Source: Actinobacillus sp. (lineage in GTDB: Bacteria > Pseudomonadota > Gammaproteobacteria > Enterobacterales > Pasteurellaceae). Taken from it: a stretch of 64,000 nucleotides of DNA. How positions within the stretch are numbered: position 1 is the first letter of the stretch; each line of letters begins with the position of its first letter. The stretch spans positions 66,127-130,126 of the forward strand of contig JAHHQZ010000001.1 in the NCBI GenBank assembly GCA_020026075.1, read 5' to 3'. The notes under the pieces were generated by a model. That model worked only from the letters and a program-made list of their open reading frames with translations, ran no database searches and was not told where the DNA came from. Shown here piece after piece: positions 24,996-33,813 of the stretch. Both the position numbers and the translations under genes were made by a program.

Positions 24996-27488
24996 TTAGA
25001 TAGAGCGTTGAACTTCAACGACTTCGTAAACTTCGATTTGGTCGCCGACTTTTACGTCATTGTAGTTTTTAACGCCAATACCGCATTCCATACCGCTGCG
25101 CACTTCGTTTACGTCATCTTTGAAACGGCGGAGAGATTCCAGTTCGCCTTCAAAAATTACCACGTTGTCACGCAAGACACGGATTGGGTTGTTGCGTTTC
25201 ACCACGCCCTCAGTCACCATACAGCCTGCGATTGCGCCGAATTTCGGATGACGGAATACGTCACGCACTTCGGCAAGACCGATGATTTCTTGTTTAAATT
25301 CAGGGGCAAGCATACCGCTCATCGCTGCTTTGATTTCGTTTAACAATTCATAAATGATTGAATAATAACGTAAATCGATGTTTTCGTTTTCAATGGTACG
25401 GCGTGCGGTTGCGTCAGCACGTACGTTGAAGCCGAGAATAATCGCATTGGATGCAGCGGCTAGGGTTGCGTCTGTTTCGGTAATTCCGCCCACGCCAGAA
25501 CCAACGACTTTCACTTTCACTTCGTCAGTGGAAAGCTCTTGTAAAGCTTGGCAAATAGCCTCTACGGAACCTTGAACGTCCGCTTTAACGATAACGTTAA
25601 GCTCTGCTACATCGCCTTCTGCCATATTGCTGAACATATTTTCAAGTTTCGCTTTTTGTTGGCGAGCGAGCTTCACTTCACGGAATTTACCTTGACGATA
25701 CAACGCCACTTCACGGGCTTTTTTCTCATCACGCACCACAGTTGCCTCATCACCAGCCGCTGGAACGCCTGATAAACCTAGCACTTCCACTGGAATTGAT
25801 GGGCCGGCCTCGTTGACGGATTTGCCGTTTTCATCACGCATTGCACGAACTTTACCGTATTCAAAGCCACAAAGTACAATGTCGCCTTTGTGTAATGTGC
25901 CTGACTGTACCAAAATGGTTGCCACTGGACCACGACCTTTATCAAGGTAGGATTCGATGACCACACCGCTTGCCATTCCGTCTTTCACGGCTGTTAATTC
26001 AAGCACTTCTGATTGTAATAAGATGGCATCTAGTAGATCGTCAACGCCCATACCTGCTTTGGCAGATACTGGCACGAATTGCACGTCGCCGCCGAATTTT
26101 TCGCTGATAACATCGTATTGTAGTAATTCTTGCTCAACACGATCAGGGTTTGCCTCTGGTTTGTCGATTTTGTTGACGGCAACCACAAGTGGCACTTCCG
26201 CTGCACGGGCGTGTTGAATGGCCTCAATGGTTTGTGGCATTACGCCGTCATCAGCCGCCACCACAAGCACAACGATGTCCGTTGATTTTGCACCACGTGC
26301 ACGCATTGAGGTGAACGCAGCATGTCCTGGTGTGTCAAGGAAAGTGATCATTTTGCCGTTGGTTTCAACGTGGTACGCACCAATGTGCTGGGTAATACCA
26401 CCAGCCTCACCTGCTGCCACTTTCGCTTTACGAATGTAGTCGAGCAAAGAAGTTTTACCGTGATCCACGTGTCCCATAATGGTAACCACTGGCGCACGAT
26501 TCACTTTTTCAGCCTCAGTATCACGATCCCCTAAGATGGCTTCTTCAAGCTCATTTTCTTTGCGAAGGATAACTTTATGCCCCATTTCTTCTGCCACGAG
26601 CTGTGCAGTTTCTTGATCTAGCACTTGGTTGATGGTCACCATTTCGCCCATTTTCATCATTGTTTTGATGATTTCAGTGGCTTTTATCGCCATTTTGTCT
26701 GCAAGCTCTTTAACGGTGATGGTTTCACCAATCACAACATCACGGCTTACTGGTGCGGCTGGTTTGGTAAAGCCTTGTTGTAAAGTGCTGTTACCACGTT
26801 TGCCTGGTCGCCCCTTGCCTTTTGGCTGTTGTTGGCGGCGGTTGGCTTGACGTTCATTTTTGTTTTCACGATCTTTTTTCGCTTTGGTCACTTTGTTTTT
26901 GCCACGACCACGATTTTCATTGCGACGTGTTTCTTCATCTTCCGCATCTTGTGCATAGCGAGAGGTTAAGTGAGAGTCAGTAAAGTCTTCCGCTGTGTAT
27001 TCCACGTGATCGTGATCTGCAAATTGCTGGGCTAATTCAGCCGATTTACGAGCAGCTTCTTCCGCTTTTTGCTGTGCTAAGGCCTCTGCTTTTTGGCGTA
27101 ATGCGGCCTCTTCTGCACGGCGTTTGGCTTTTTCACTATCTTGCTTGCTAGCTTTGGCAGGTTTAGCGTTTTTTTCTTTTTCCACTTTTTCTGCTTTGGC
27201 TTTTGCTTCAGCGGCTTTTTTTTCTGCTAAAGCTTTTTCAGCCGCTGCTTTCTCTGCTTTTGCTTTGGCCTCTTGTTCTGCTTTTTTAGCGGCTTCAACG
27301 GCGGCTTTTTTCGCTTCTTCCGCTGCACGTTTAGCAACATCTGTTTGTACACTACGTTTTTTACGCACTTCTACATTCACTTCTTTGGTTTTACCCGTTG
27401 CAGTGGTTGTCGTTGCTTTACTTTGTGTACGGCGTGTTAAGGTTAATTTTTTGGCAGGTTTGTCCGCACTAGTTATATTGTCTGTCAT
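24996..27488 (-). CDS. infB: Translation initiation factor IF-2
   Basis: GTPase that places fMet-tRNA on the 30S subunit. The 830 residues have a long charged N-terminal region (about 45-235, Ala/Lys/Glu-rich, helical, then Arg/Gln-rich), the IF2-N domain, and the G domain with VTIMGHVDHGKTSLLDYI (G1, about 334), DTPGHAAF (G3) and VAVNKIDKPEANPD (G4). The beta barrel and C-terminal fMet-binding domains follow (RHPKFGAIAGCMVTEG). Normal length for this family. It follows nusA by 11 bp. Confidence 0.98.
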   Translation of the reverse strand: MTDNITSADKPAKKLTLTRRTQSKATTTTATGKTKEVNVEVRKKRSVQTDVAKRAAEEAKKAAVEAAKKAEQEAKAKAEKAAAEKALAEKKAAEAKAKAEKVEKEKNAKPAKASKQDSEKAKRRAEEAALRQKAEALAQQKAEEAARKSAELAQQFADHDHVEYTAEDFTDSHLTSRYAQDAEDEETRRNENRGRGKNKVTKAKKDRENKNERQANRRQQQPKGKGRPGKRGNSTLQQGFTKPAAPVSRDVVIGETITVKELADKMAIKATEIIKTMMKMGEMVTINQVLDQETAQLVAEEMGHKVILRKENELEEAILGDRDTEAEKVNRAPVVTIMGHVDHGKTSLLDYIRKAKVAAGEAGGITQHIGAYHVETNGKMITFLDTPGHAAFTSMRARGAKSTDIVVLVVAADDGVMPQTIEAIQHARAAEVPLVVAVNKIDKPEANPDRVEQELLQYDVISEKFGGDVQFVPVSAKAGMGVDDLLDAILLQSEVLELTAVKDGMASGVVIESYLDKGRGPVATILVQSGTLHKGDIVLCGFEYGKVRAMRDENGKSVNEAGPSIPVEVLGLSGVPAAGDEATVVRDEKKAREVALYRQGKFREVKLARQQKAKLENMFSNMAEGDVAELNVIVKADVQGSVEAICQALQELSTDEVKVKVVGSGVGGITETDATLAAASNAIILGFNVRADATARRTIENENIDLRYYSIIYELLNEIKAAMSGMLAPEFKQEIIGLAEVRDVFRHPKFGAIAGCMVTEGVVKRNNPIRVLRDNVVIFEGELESLRRFKDDVNEVRSGMECGIGVKNYNDVKVGDQIEVYEVVEVQRSI

Positions 27489-27499
27489 TCTAAATCCTC

Positions 27500-28984
27500 T
27501 TATTCGTTAAACCAGCAGATATTACGGGCAGCCATAATTAAATCAGCGGCTAACTCAGGGCTAAGGGACTCAATATCCGCTAATTCGTCAATCCCTTGTT
27601 CAGCAAGATCTTCTAAGGTTTTAATTTGTTTTTCCACCAATTTTAAAGCGATATGGCGATCCATTCCTTCTAAATTGAGCAGAGCATCTTCAATTTCGGC
27701 ATCTTTTAATGCTGCTTCTTCTGCTAAGGCTTTTTTCGTTAGTGCATCTTTGGCTCGTTCTTGCAATTCTAAAGCTAAATCTTCGTCTTCAAGATTTTCA
27801 ATAGCCGTTAACTCATTTAAAGCGATGTATGCTAATTCTTCTAGACTTTCAAAGCCTTCATTAACCAATAATTGAGCGAAGTCCTCATCAATTTCAAGGC
27901 TATCCATAAATAATTGAATGAGTTTGTTATCTTCTGCTTGATGTTTGGTGTTTAATTCTGTTTGAGTCATTACATTTAATGCCCAGCCTGTTAGCTGTGT
28001 GGCTAAACGTACGTTTTGACCGTTGCGACCAATGGCTTTTGGTAAGTTTTCATCAGTTACCGCAACATCCATACTGTGGTTGTCTTCGTCCACCACGATA
28101 GCGGCAACTTCCGCTGGTGCCATTGCATTAATCACAAACTGGGCTGGGTTATCGTCCCAAATCACGATGTCTACTCGCTCGCCGCCAAGTTCGTTTGTTA
28201 CTGCTTGCACACGAGAACCACGCATACCTACGCACGCACCCACTGGGTCGATACGTTTATCGTTAGATTTCACGGCGATTTTGGCACGAGAACCTGGATC
28301 ACGAGAGGCCCCTTTGATTTCGATCATTTCTTCGCCGATTTCAGGCACTTCTAAACGGAATAACTCGATGAGCATTTCAGGTTTAGCACGGGTCATAAAG
28401 AGCTGTGCGCCTTTGCTTTCAGGGCTAACTTTGTAAAGTACGCCACGAATGCGATCGCCTGGACGGAAGTTTTCACGAGGTAACAAATCTTCACGCAAAA
28501 TTACGGCGTCCGCTTTATCGCCTAAGTCTACGATAATGCTGTCACGGTTCACTTTTTTCACGATCCCTGTGATGATTTCACCTTCGCGATCGATAAATTG
28601 TTCCACGATTTTCGCACGTTCTGCCTCACGAATTTTCGTGCTGATGACTTGGCGTGCGGTTTGCATTGCGATACGGTCAAAAGCAATAGATTCAATTTGA
28701 TCTTCCACATAATCGCCAAGCTGAATATTTTCATCTTCTAGCTGAGCTGCTTCTAAGGTAATTTCTTTGGTTGGGTGGGTTACCTGTGGCACAACAACCC
28801 AACGGCGAAAAGTGTCGAACTCACCCGTTTTAGGGTCGATTACCACACGTACATCAATTTCTTGCTCGTATTTTTTCTTGGTAGAAAGTGCAATCGCACT
28901 TTCCAGTGCTTCAAAAATTTTCTCACGTGGGAGAAGTTTTTCGTTGGATACCGCCTCTGCGGCTAATAAAATTTCTTTACTCAT
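27500..28984 (-). CDS. nusA: Transcription termination/antitermination factor NusA
   Basis: Binds RNA polymerase and RNA to control pausing, termination and antitermination. The 494 residues start MSKEILLAAEAVSNEKLLPR and include the polymerase-binding domain, S1 (GIVKKVNRDSIIVDLGDKADAVI), two KH domains (CVGMRGSRVQAVTNELGGE; AIGRNGQNVRLA), and two acidic C-terminal repeats (about 360-494). ATG at 28984 lies 2 bp after the rimP stop; the longer reading would use TTG. Confidence 0.97.
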   Translation of the reverse strand: MSKEILLAAEAVSNEKLLPREKIFEALESAIALSTKKKYEQEIDVRVVIDPKTGEFDTFRRWVVVPQVTHPTKEITLEAAQLEDENIQLGDYVEDQIESIAFDRIAMQTARQVISTKIREAERAKIVEQFIDREGEIITGIVKKVNRDSIIVDLGDKADAVILREDLLPRENFRPGDRIRGVLYKVSPESKGAQLFMTRAKPEMLIELFRLEVPEIGEEMIEIKGASRDPGSRAKIAVKSNDKRIDPVGACVGMRGSRVQAVTNELGGERVDIVIWDDNPAQFVINAMAPAEVAAIVVDEDNHSMDVAVTDENLPKAIGRNGQNVRLATQLTGWALNVMTQTELNTKHQAEDNKLIQLFMDSLEIDEDFAQLLVNEGFESLEELAYIALNELTAIENLEDEDLALELQERAKDALTKKALAEEAALKDAEIEDALLNLEGMDRHIALKLVEKQIKTLEDLAEQGIDELADIESLSPELAADLIMAARNICWFNE

Positions 28985-28986
28985 TT

Positions 28987-29454
28987 TCAAATCCTATTCT
29001 TAAATTGAGGAACCACGTGGGCTTTTTGAATGTTGCCAAAAACAAACTGCTCTGGCTTGCCTTCTACATCAAGGGTAATCATATCGTTGTCAACGCTAAT
29101 GAGTTTGCCTTGCCATTTACGGCGATTTGCCATTGGAATACGCAAATGAATTGCCACAATCGCATCCACGTACTGGGAAAATTGCGCCAACGTAAATAAA
29201 GGACGATCAAGACCTGGTGATGACACTTCAAGGTTGTAGCGATCGGCAATAGGATCTTCAACGTCTAAAATCGCACTCACCTGACGGCTTACATCGGCGC
29301 AATCATCAACGGTTACACCATTTTCTTTATCAATAAAAATACGCACCGTTAAGGCACGTCCCATTTGCTGGGTTTCAATACCCCACAGCTCGCAGCCTAA
29401 GTCTTCAACCACTGGTTGAAGTAGGTCTTTTAATTTCTGTTCTAAGCTTGCCAT
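28987..29454 (-). CDS. rimP: Ribosome maturation factor RimP
   Basis: Needed for 30S assembly. The 155 residues begin MASLEQKLKDLLQPVVEDLG and include the family segments ALTVRIFIDKENGVTVDDCADVSRQ and LEVSSPGLDRPLF, ending with an SH3-like C-terminal domain. ATG 29454 has SD GGAGAATTT; the upstream ten codons are non-coding. Transcription must pass two intrinsic terminators to reach it. Confidence 0.95.
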   Translation of the reverse strand: MASLEQKLKDLLQPVVEDLGCELWGIETQQMGRALTVRIFIDKENGVTVDDCADVSRQVSAILDVEDPIADRYNLEVSSPGLDRPLFTLAQFSQYVDAIVAIHLRIPMANRRKWQGKLISVDNDMITLDVEGKPEQFVFGNIQKAHVVPQFKNRI

Positions 29455-29483
29455 AAATTCTCCATATTTAAATTTTAGGCACA

Positions 29484-29505
29484 AAAAAAGGGCGATTCGC
29501 CCAGC
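29484..29505 (-). terminator. Second of two tandem terminators between metY and rimP
   Basis: On the minus strand a GGGCGA-A-TCGCCC stem is followed by seven T. It lies about 30 bp before the rimP start, with no room for a full promoter after it, so rimP-nusA-infB relies on read-through. Confidence 0.75.
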
Positions 29506-29548
29506 TTGTTCGATTTGCTCAAAAATTCACAAATCTTGAATTTCTCGT

Positions 29549-29575
29549 ACAAAAAAACCCCAATCTTGGGGTTCT
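29549..29575 (-). terminator. First of two tandem terminators between metY and rimP
   Basis: On the minus strand AACCCC-AAGATT-GGGGTT is followed by TTTTT. It follows the tRNA gene by about 40 bp and ends the metY transcript. Confidence 0.8.
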
Positions 29576-29613
29576 TAACTACTGAACTTATTGTCTTAGC
29601 GTTTCGCTAAAAT

Positions 29614-29690
<77 letters not shown>

Positions 29691-29708
29691 TCCGAAAACA
29701 TGGAGCGG

Positions 29709-29736
29709 ATTATACGTATAAATTTTCCCTTGGCAA
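29709..29736 (-). promoter_or_regulatory. metY-rimP-nusA-infB promoter
   Basis: On the minus strand TTGCCA (29731-29736) and a perfect TATAAT (29709-29714) are 16 bp apart, followed by a G/C-rich stretch as in stringently controlled stable-RNA promoters. Confidence 0.7.
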
Positions 29737-29762
29737 GCACTTTTTATGATTTTTTCTAATTT

Positions 29763-29900
29763 TTAAAAACTAAGCCCCGAACTAAGCCCCAATCCTAGGT
29801 TCATTTGACTGCCATTTCCTGCAACGCCAAAACTACCGCCATAGGCACAGCCACCAAGTAATAACATAATAAAAATCAAGACCATCATTTTTTGTTTCAT
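29763..29900 (-). CDS. 45-residue lipoprotein, Gly-rich
   Basis: A tiny gene below common ORF cut-offs. It reads MKQKMMVLIFIMLLLGGC, a type II signal peptide with lipobox LGGC and Cys at residue 18, then a Gly/Ser/Asn-rich mature part of 28 residues ending GLGLSSGLSF. Its SD is the GAGGAT inside the last codons of the upstream kinase-like gene, and its ATG is 3 bp after that stop, so translation is likely coupled. I do not recognise the family. It might be a small envelope or entericidin-like peptide, but nothing proves this. Confidence 0.75.
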   Translation of the reverse strand: MKQKMMVLIFIMLLLGGCAYGGSFGVAGNGSQMNLGLGLSSGLSF

Positions 29901-29903
29901 CGG

Positions 29904-30707
29904 TTAATCCTCATTTTTGGGCGATTTATTCCGGCGTTGCGCAATAAAGCGTGCCTGACAATACGGAGTAAGTTGTTCAAATAAAACATAAATTGCTTTT
30001 AAATCCGTGCGAGCAACAAGCTTAAACAGGCTAAGCACGCCGTACAGTGGGCGATAACGGTTTATCCAGTCCAGCATTCCGTTCCACACCGCAGGATCCG
30101 CTTTGCTTTGGAAATCGGCAATGGCTTTTTGAATTTGTTCAATGCTCAACGGCTCGGAGCGGGCGATACTGTGAATATAAATCAAGCTATCACGCACTTT
30201 CTTCCAGCATAAATTATCACCACTTTGTGCATTTTCAAAATCTACAAACTGCACGAGAACCTTCGCCGTTTCATCATTTGTGCTTAATTGACACACCATA
30301 TCACGCAAAGCGGGGCGACCGTGAATGAGATTTTTAGAATGCAAATTCACTAAAGCATCCGTTGTCGCACGCAAAATATTATCCGCAAAAGCCTCACCTT
30401 GCTGGTTATCCTCAATCCACTGGCTAGCACTAATGCCGCCATCAAGTAGCACCATAAAATCATCGCCACTAGCAACTAGCTCCACCACTGGCGCATTTTT
30501 TTCGGTCAACGCTTGCAAATGGGCAAGCTCTTTTTGGAAGGCTTTTTTGCTAAAAGGTTTTAATAAACGCTCAACGCCTTGCGGTTTTTCTTGTTGTTTG
30601 ATCCAATATTTTTGCTGCTCAAACTCAAATGACCACACACGTTTGTCTTTGTGTTTGGCTCGCTCATCGGTAATGCGGGCAAGTAATTCTGGGGTGGCTG
30701 TCGCCAT
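29904..30707 (-). CDS. Divergent kinase-fold protein (function unknown)
   Basis: The 267 residues suggest a protein-kinase-like or LPS-kinase-like fold: a candidate ATP lysine in KYWIKQQE (about 36), a helix-C glutamate in FQKELAHLQAL, a hinge-like FMVLLDGGISASQWI, the loop LHSKNLIHGRPALRDMV (about 122-138) and FVDFEN (about 155) where kinases have DFG. In the catalytic loop the usual HGD reads HGR, with an Asp six residues after the Gly, so activity is uncertain. ATG at 30707 follows AAAGGA; the longer frame has no SD. It is coupled to a mini-lipoprotein downstream, hinting at an envelope role. Confidence 0.75.
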   Translation of the reverse strand: MATATPELLARITDERAKHKDKRVWSFEFEQQKYWIKQQEKPQGVERLLKPFSKKAFQKELAHLQALTEKNAPVVELVASGDDFMVLLDGGISASQWIEDNQQGEAFADNILRATTDALVNLHSKNLIHGRPALRDMVCQLSTNDETAKVLVQFVDFENAQSGDNLCWKKVRDSLIYIHSIARSEPLSIEQIQKAIADFQSKADPAVWNGMLDWINRYRPLYGVLSLFKLVARTDLKAIYVLFEQLTPYCQARFIAQRRNKSPKNED

Positions 30708-30835
30708 AATATCGTCCTTTGAATAGAATTTACGCCGACTGGAATATTTAAGAAAATTATTCCTTTTGGGCAAAAAGCTCGTATTATAGCCGCTTTTTTA
30801 TCAACGGTCATTGTACTGACCATAAAGGAATTTTT

Positions 30836-31411
30836 ATGCGAATAATTTCAACCACTCTGCGCCTTGTGGTGTTACTTAGCTTGCTTGCCGTTAGCACCGC
30901 TGCAAACGCTTTTTCATTTACCGTACCCTACAGCCTAAATAATCAAGAAATTGACCAATTTCTAAGCCAAAAAGTCAAAGTGGAGCAGTCTTTTGGTTTT
31001 CCTGGCATTTTGACCTTAAACTACAAATTGTCCGATTTACACGTCAACGTGGGCGAAAAGCCAAACATCGTGCAAATGGGCGCAAATTTGGCAGGCATAA
31101 TGAATGTGGCAGGTGAAGATTTCCAAATGCAAATTCATTTAGTGTTTGACGCAACGCCATTTTACGATGCCCAAACGGGTTCTATCTATTTGAAAAACTT
31201 CAATATCGTTCAATCCGACATCGCCCCAAAACGCTATATGGATAAACTGTCGTCCGTTATGCCGTTTTTAAATAAAAATCTCGCTAAAGTGCTGGAAAAT
31301 GTGCCGATTTATACCCTAAATGACAACAACACCACGCAACATTGGATTAAAAAATTCGCCAAAGGCATCGTTGTTGAAAAAGGGAAACTGAGTTTTGATG
31401 TAGGCTTTTAA
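30836..31411 (+). CDS. YceB/DUF1439-like exported protein
   Basis: The 191 residues have a signal peptide (about 1-25, ending AANA) and a mature domain rich in beta strands with the family look of DUF1439 (FTVPYSLNNQEIDQFLSQKVKVEQSFG at the start, then GQ/D-rich strands and a C-terminal amphipathic helix). E. coli YceB is a lipoprotein; here there is no Cys at the cleavage site, so the protein should be soluble in the periplasm. Function unknown; the fold resembles lipid-binding tubular proteins. Divergent from the kinase-like gene, sharing a 128 bp control region. Confidence 0.75.
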   Translation: MRIISTTLRLVVLLSLLAVSTAANAFSFTVPYSLNNQEIDQFLSQKVKVEQSFGFPGILTLNYKLSDLHVNVGEKPNIVQMGANLAGIMNVAGEDFQMQIHLVFDATPFYDAQTGSIYLKNFNIVQSDIAPKRYMDKLSSVMPFLNKNLAKVLENVPIYTLNDNNTTQHWIKKFAKGIVVEKGKLSFDVGF

Positions 31412-31441
31412 CCCCGCCACTCCACAGCCCACCTAAGAAAC

Positions 31442-31485
31442 TAGGTCGGAATTTTTACCAAAATTTTGATGAAAATTCCGGCCTA
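31442..31485. repeat. Inward motif pair downstream of the YceB-like gene
   Basis: TAGGTCGGAATTTTTACC, AAAATTTTGATG and AAAATTCCGGCCTA make the 44 bp symmetric unit. No T-run follows. Confidence 0.7.
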
Positions 31486-31623
31486 GCATTACCCAAACAA
31501 AATGATAGGCTTATACATAAATAACCAGGCTATCGTGCAATAATCCATTGCGTGGTATTTTGTGGCTACAAGGTATCTTACTAGGAAGCTGAATTAGGGC
31601 TTTTTTAGGTGGCTAAAAAGGCG

Positions 31624-31732
31624 TAAAATACGACCACTGCCATACATTGTGGGTATGGCAGTTTTCTTTTATGACAAGGCTGCTGCCTTGTTTTTCTTTT
31701 TTATTGAACAAGTAACCTGTCGTGTGGGTTAC
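31624..31732 (+). promoter_or_regulatory. thrS leader: promoter and two tRNA-Thr anticodon-arm mimics
   Basis: A -10 box TAAAAT (31624-31629) predicts a start near 31636. Hairpin A (31636-31662) has a 10 bp stem and a 7-base loop ATTGTGG; hairpin B (31712-31732) has stem GTAACC/GGTTAC plus a T-G pair and a 7-base loop GTCGTGT. In both loops T is at the position of U33 and bases 3-5 read TGT and CGT, the anticodons of tRNA-Thr. In E. coli, ThrRS represses its own translation by binding two such stem-loops, so autoregulation is expected here. The SD AAGGA is 8 bp after hairpin B. Confidence 0.75.
31674..31702 (+). terminator. Terminator-like hairpin inside the thrS leader
   Basis: ACAAGGC-TGCT-GCCTTGT followed by TTTTTCTTTTTT lies between the two anticodon mimics, 60 bp before thrS. 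It has the form of an intrinsic terminator and could give attenuation in addition to translational control. Confidence 0.65.
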
Positions 31733-31752
31733 CACTGTATAAGGATCAAACA

Positions 31753-33684
31753 ATGCCAATCATTACTTTACCTGACGGTTCAACTCGTCAATTTGATAAA
31801 CCTGTTTCTGTAATGGAAGTTGCGGAGAGTATCGGCGCTGGGCTTGCCAAAGCCACTATTGCAGGCCGTGTAAATGGCGTACGCCGTGATGCCTGCGATC
31901 TTATTGAAGATGACGCAACCCTCGAAATTATCACCGTCAAAGACGAAGACGGCTTAGAAATTATTCGCCATTCTTGCGCCCACTTGCTCGGTCACGCCAT
32001 TAAACAACTGTATCCAAACGCTAAAATGGCCATCGGCCCAACCATTGAAAATGGTTTCTACTATGACGTGGACTTGGATCACTCCCTAAGCCAAGAAGAT
32101 TTAGAAAAAATTGAAAAACGAATGCTCGAACTTGCGAAAACCAACTATGACGTAGTGAAAAAAGTTGGCACGTGGCAAGACGCTTTCGATGCCTTTGTTG
32201 TGCGTGAAGAGCCGTACAAACAAGAAATTTTAGACGAAAATATTGAACGCAGTGCAACGCCAGCCCTTTATCATCATCAAGAATATGTGGATATGTGTCG
32301 TGGGCCGCACGTGCCAAATATGCGTTTTTGCCATAACTTTAAATTGATGAAAGTGGCAGGCGCATACTGGCGTGGTAACAGCGACAACAAAATGTTGCAA
32401 CGCATTTACGGCACAGCATGGGCGGATAAAAAACAATTAAAAGCCTATTTGCAACGCTTAGAAGAAGCAGCGAAACGTGATCACCGTAAAATCGGCAAAG
32501 CCCTTGACCTTTACCATATGCAAGAAGAAGCACCGGGTATGGTGTTCTGGCACAATGACGGCTGGACGATTTTCCGTGAATTGGAAACTTTCGTTCGTAC
32601 CAAATTAAAAGAATACGATTACCAAGAAGTGAAAGGTCCATTTATGATGGATCGTGTGCTATGGGAAAAAACTGGACACTGGCAAAACTATGGCGATTTA
32701 ATGTTCACCACGCAATCAGAAAACCGTGAATATTGCATTAAGCCAATGAACTGCCCTGGCCACGTGCAAATTTTCAACCAAGGCTTAAAATCCTACCGTG
32801 ACTTACCATTGCGTATGGCAGAATTTGGTTCTTGTCACCGTAATGAGCCATCAGGTTCATTGCACGGCTTAATGCGTGTGCGTGGTTTCACCCAAGATGA
32901 CGCACATATTTTCTGTACAGAAGATCAAATTGAAAGCGAAGTAACTAGCTGTATCCGTATGGTTTACGACATCTACAAAACCTTCGGTTTCAAAGACATT
33001 GAAGTAAAACTTTCCACACGCCCAGAAAACCGTATCGGTAGCGATGAAATGTGGGATCGTGCAGAAGAAGACTTAGCCAAAGCCTTAACTGCCAACGGTT
33101 TAACCTATGAAGTGCAAATCGGCGAAGGCGCATTCTACGGCCCTAAAATTGAATTTGCCTTGCGTGACTGCTTAGATCGTGAATGGCAATGCGGTACCAT
33201 TCAGCTCGACTTCGCCCTACCAGGCCGCCTAAACGCAACCTATGTAGCGGAAGATAATGAACGCAAAACACCAGTAATGATTCACCGTGCGATTTTAGGT
33301 TCCATCGAGCGTTTCATCGGTATCATCACCGAAGAATACGCAGGGTTCTTCCCGCCGTGGCTCGCTCCAACGCAAGCGGTTGTAATGAACATCACAGACA
33401 GCCAAGCGAACTACGTGCAAGATGTGGTCAAGACCTTATCGGACGCTGGTTTGCGTGTGAAAGCCGATCTCCGCAACGAAAAAGTCGGTTTCAAAATCCG
33501 TGAACACACCCTACGCCGTGTACCGTATATGCTCGTTGTCGGCGACAAAGAACTCGCCGAAGGCAAAGTGGCAGTACGCACCCGCAAAGGACAAGATCTA
33601 GGCACAATGACCGTAGAAGAATTTAAAGATTTACTGAAAAATCAAGTCAATAACCGTGATTTAAAATTGATCGGCGAAGAGTAG
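31753..33684 (+). CDS. thrS: Threonyl-tRNA synthetase
   Basis: Charges tRNA-Thr. The 643 residues comprise TGS domain (about 1-61), editing domain with HSCAHLLGHAIKQLYP (about 74-89) and YVDMCRGPHVPN (second editing site segment), class II catalytic core with zinc ligands (MNCPGHVQIF Cys, HRNE His region, later MIHRAILGSIERF His) and the C-terminal anticodon-binding domain. Length is that of E. coli ThrS. Leader signals indicate autoregulation. Confidence 0.98.
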   Translation: MPIITLPDGSTRQFDKPVSVMEVAESIGAGLAKATIAGRVNGVRRDACDLIEDDATLEIITVKDEDGLEIIRHSCAHLLGHAIKQLYPNAKMAIGPTIENGFYYDVDLDHSLSQEDLEKIEKRMLELAKTNYDVVKKVGTWQDAFDAFVVREEPYKQEILDENIERSATPALYHHQEYVDMCRGPHVPNMRFCHNFKLMKVAGAYWRGNSDNKMLQRIYGTAWADKKQLKAYLQRLEEAAKRDHRKIGKALDLYHMQEEAPGMVFWHNDGWTIFRELETFVRTKLKEYDYQEVKGPFMMDRVLWEKTGHWQNYGDLMFTTQSENREYCIKPMNCPGHVQIFNQGLKSYRDLPLRMAEFGSCHRNEPSGSLHGLMRVRGFTQDDAHIFCTEDQIESEVTSCIRMVYDIYKTFGFKDIEVKLSTRPENRIGSDEMWDRAEEDLAKALTANGLTYEVQIGEGAFYGPKIEFALRDCLDREWQCGTIQLDFALPGRLNATYVAEDNERKTPVMIHRAILGSIERFIGIITEEYAGFFPPWLAPTQAVVMNITDSQANYVQDVVKTLSDAGLRVKADLRNEKVGFKIREHTLRRVPYMLVVGDKELAEGKVAVRTRKGQDLGTMTVEEFKDLLKNQVNNRDLKLIGEE

Positions 33685-33701
33685 ATTTTTCGATCGTGTT
33701 T

Positions 33702-33733
33702 AAAATCTAGGCCTCAGTGCCTAGATTTTTTTT
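33702..33733 (+). terminator. thrS terminator
   Basis: AAATCTAGGC and GCCTAGATTT arms with a 6-base loop and a following run of T. Confidence 0.85.
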
Positions 33734-33744
33734 ATGAAAAAACC

Positions 33745-33795
33745 AAGGCTGGAATTTTTCCGAAAAAAATGGAAATATTCCAGCCTTAGTTTTTT
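33745..33795. terminator. Inward motif pair after thrS
   Basis: AAGGCTGGAATTTTTC and GAAATATTCCAGCCTT in the 43-44 bp arrangement, followed by AGTTTTTTT. It adds a second terminator to thrS. Confidence 0.7.
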
Positions 33796-33813
33796 TGAAC
33801 AATGGAGTAAAAA

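Noticed and set aside
29904..30707. KdkA (Kdo kinase) identity for the kinase-like protein
   Set aside because: The catalytic loop and length do not match KdkA as I know it; HGRPALRDM differs from the HxDLxxxN of KdkA.
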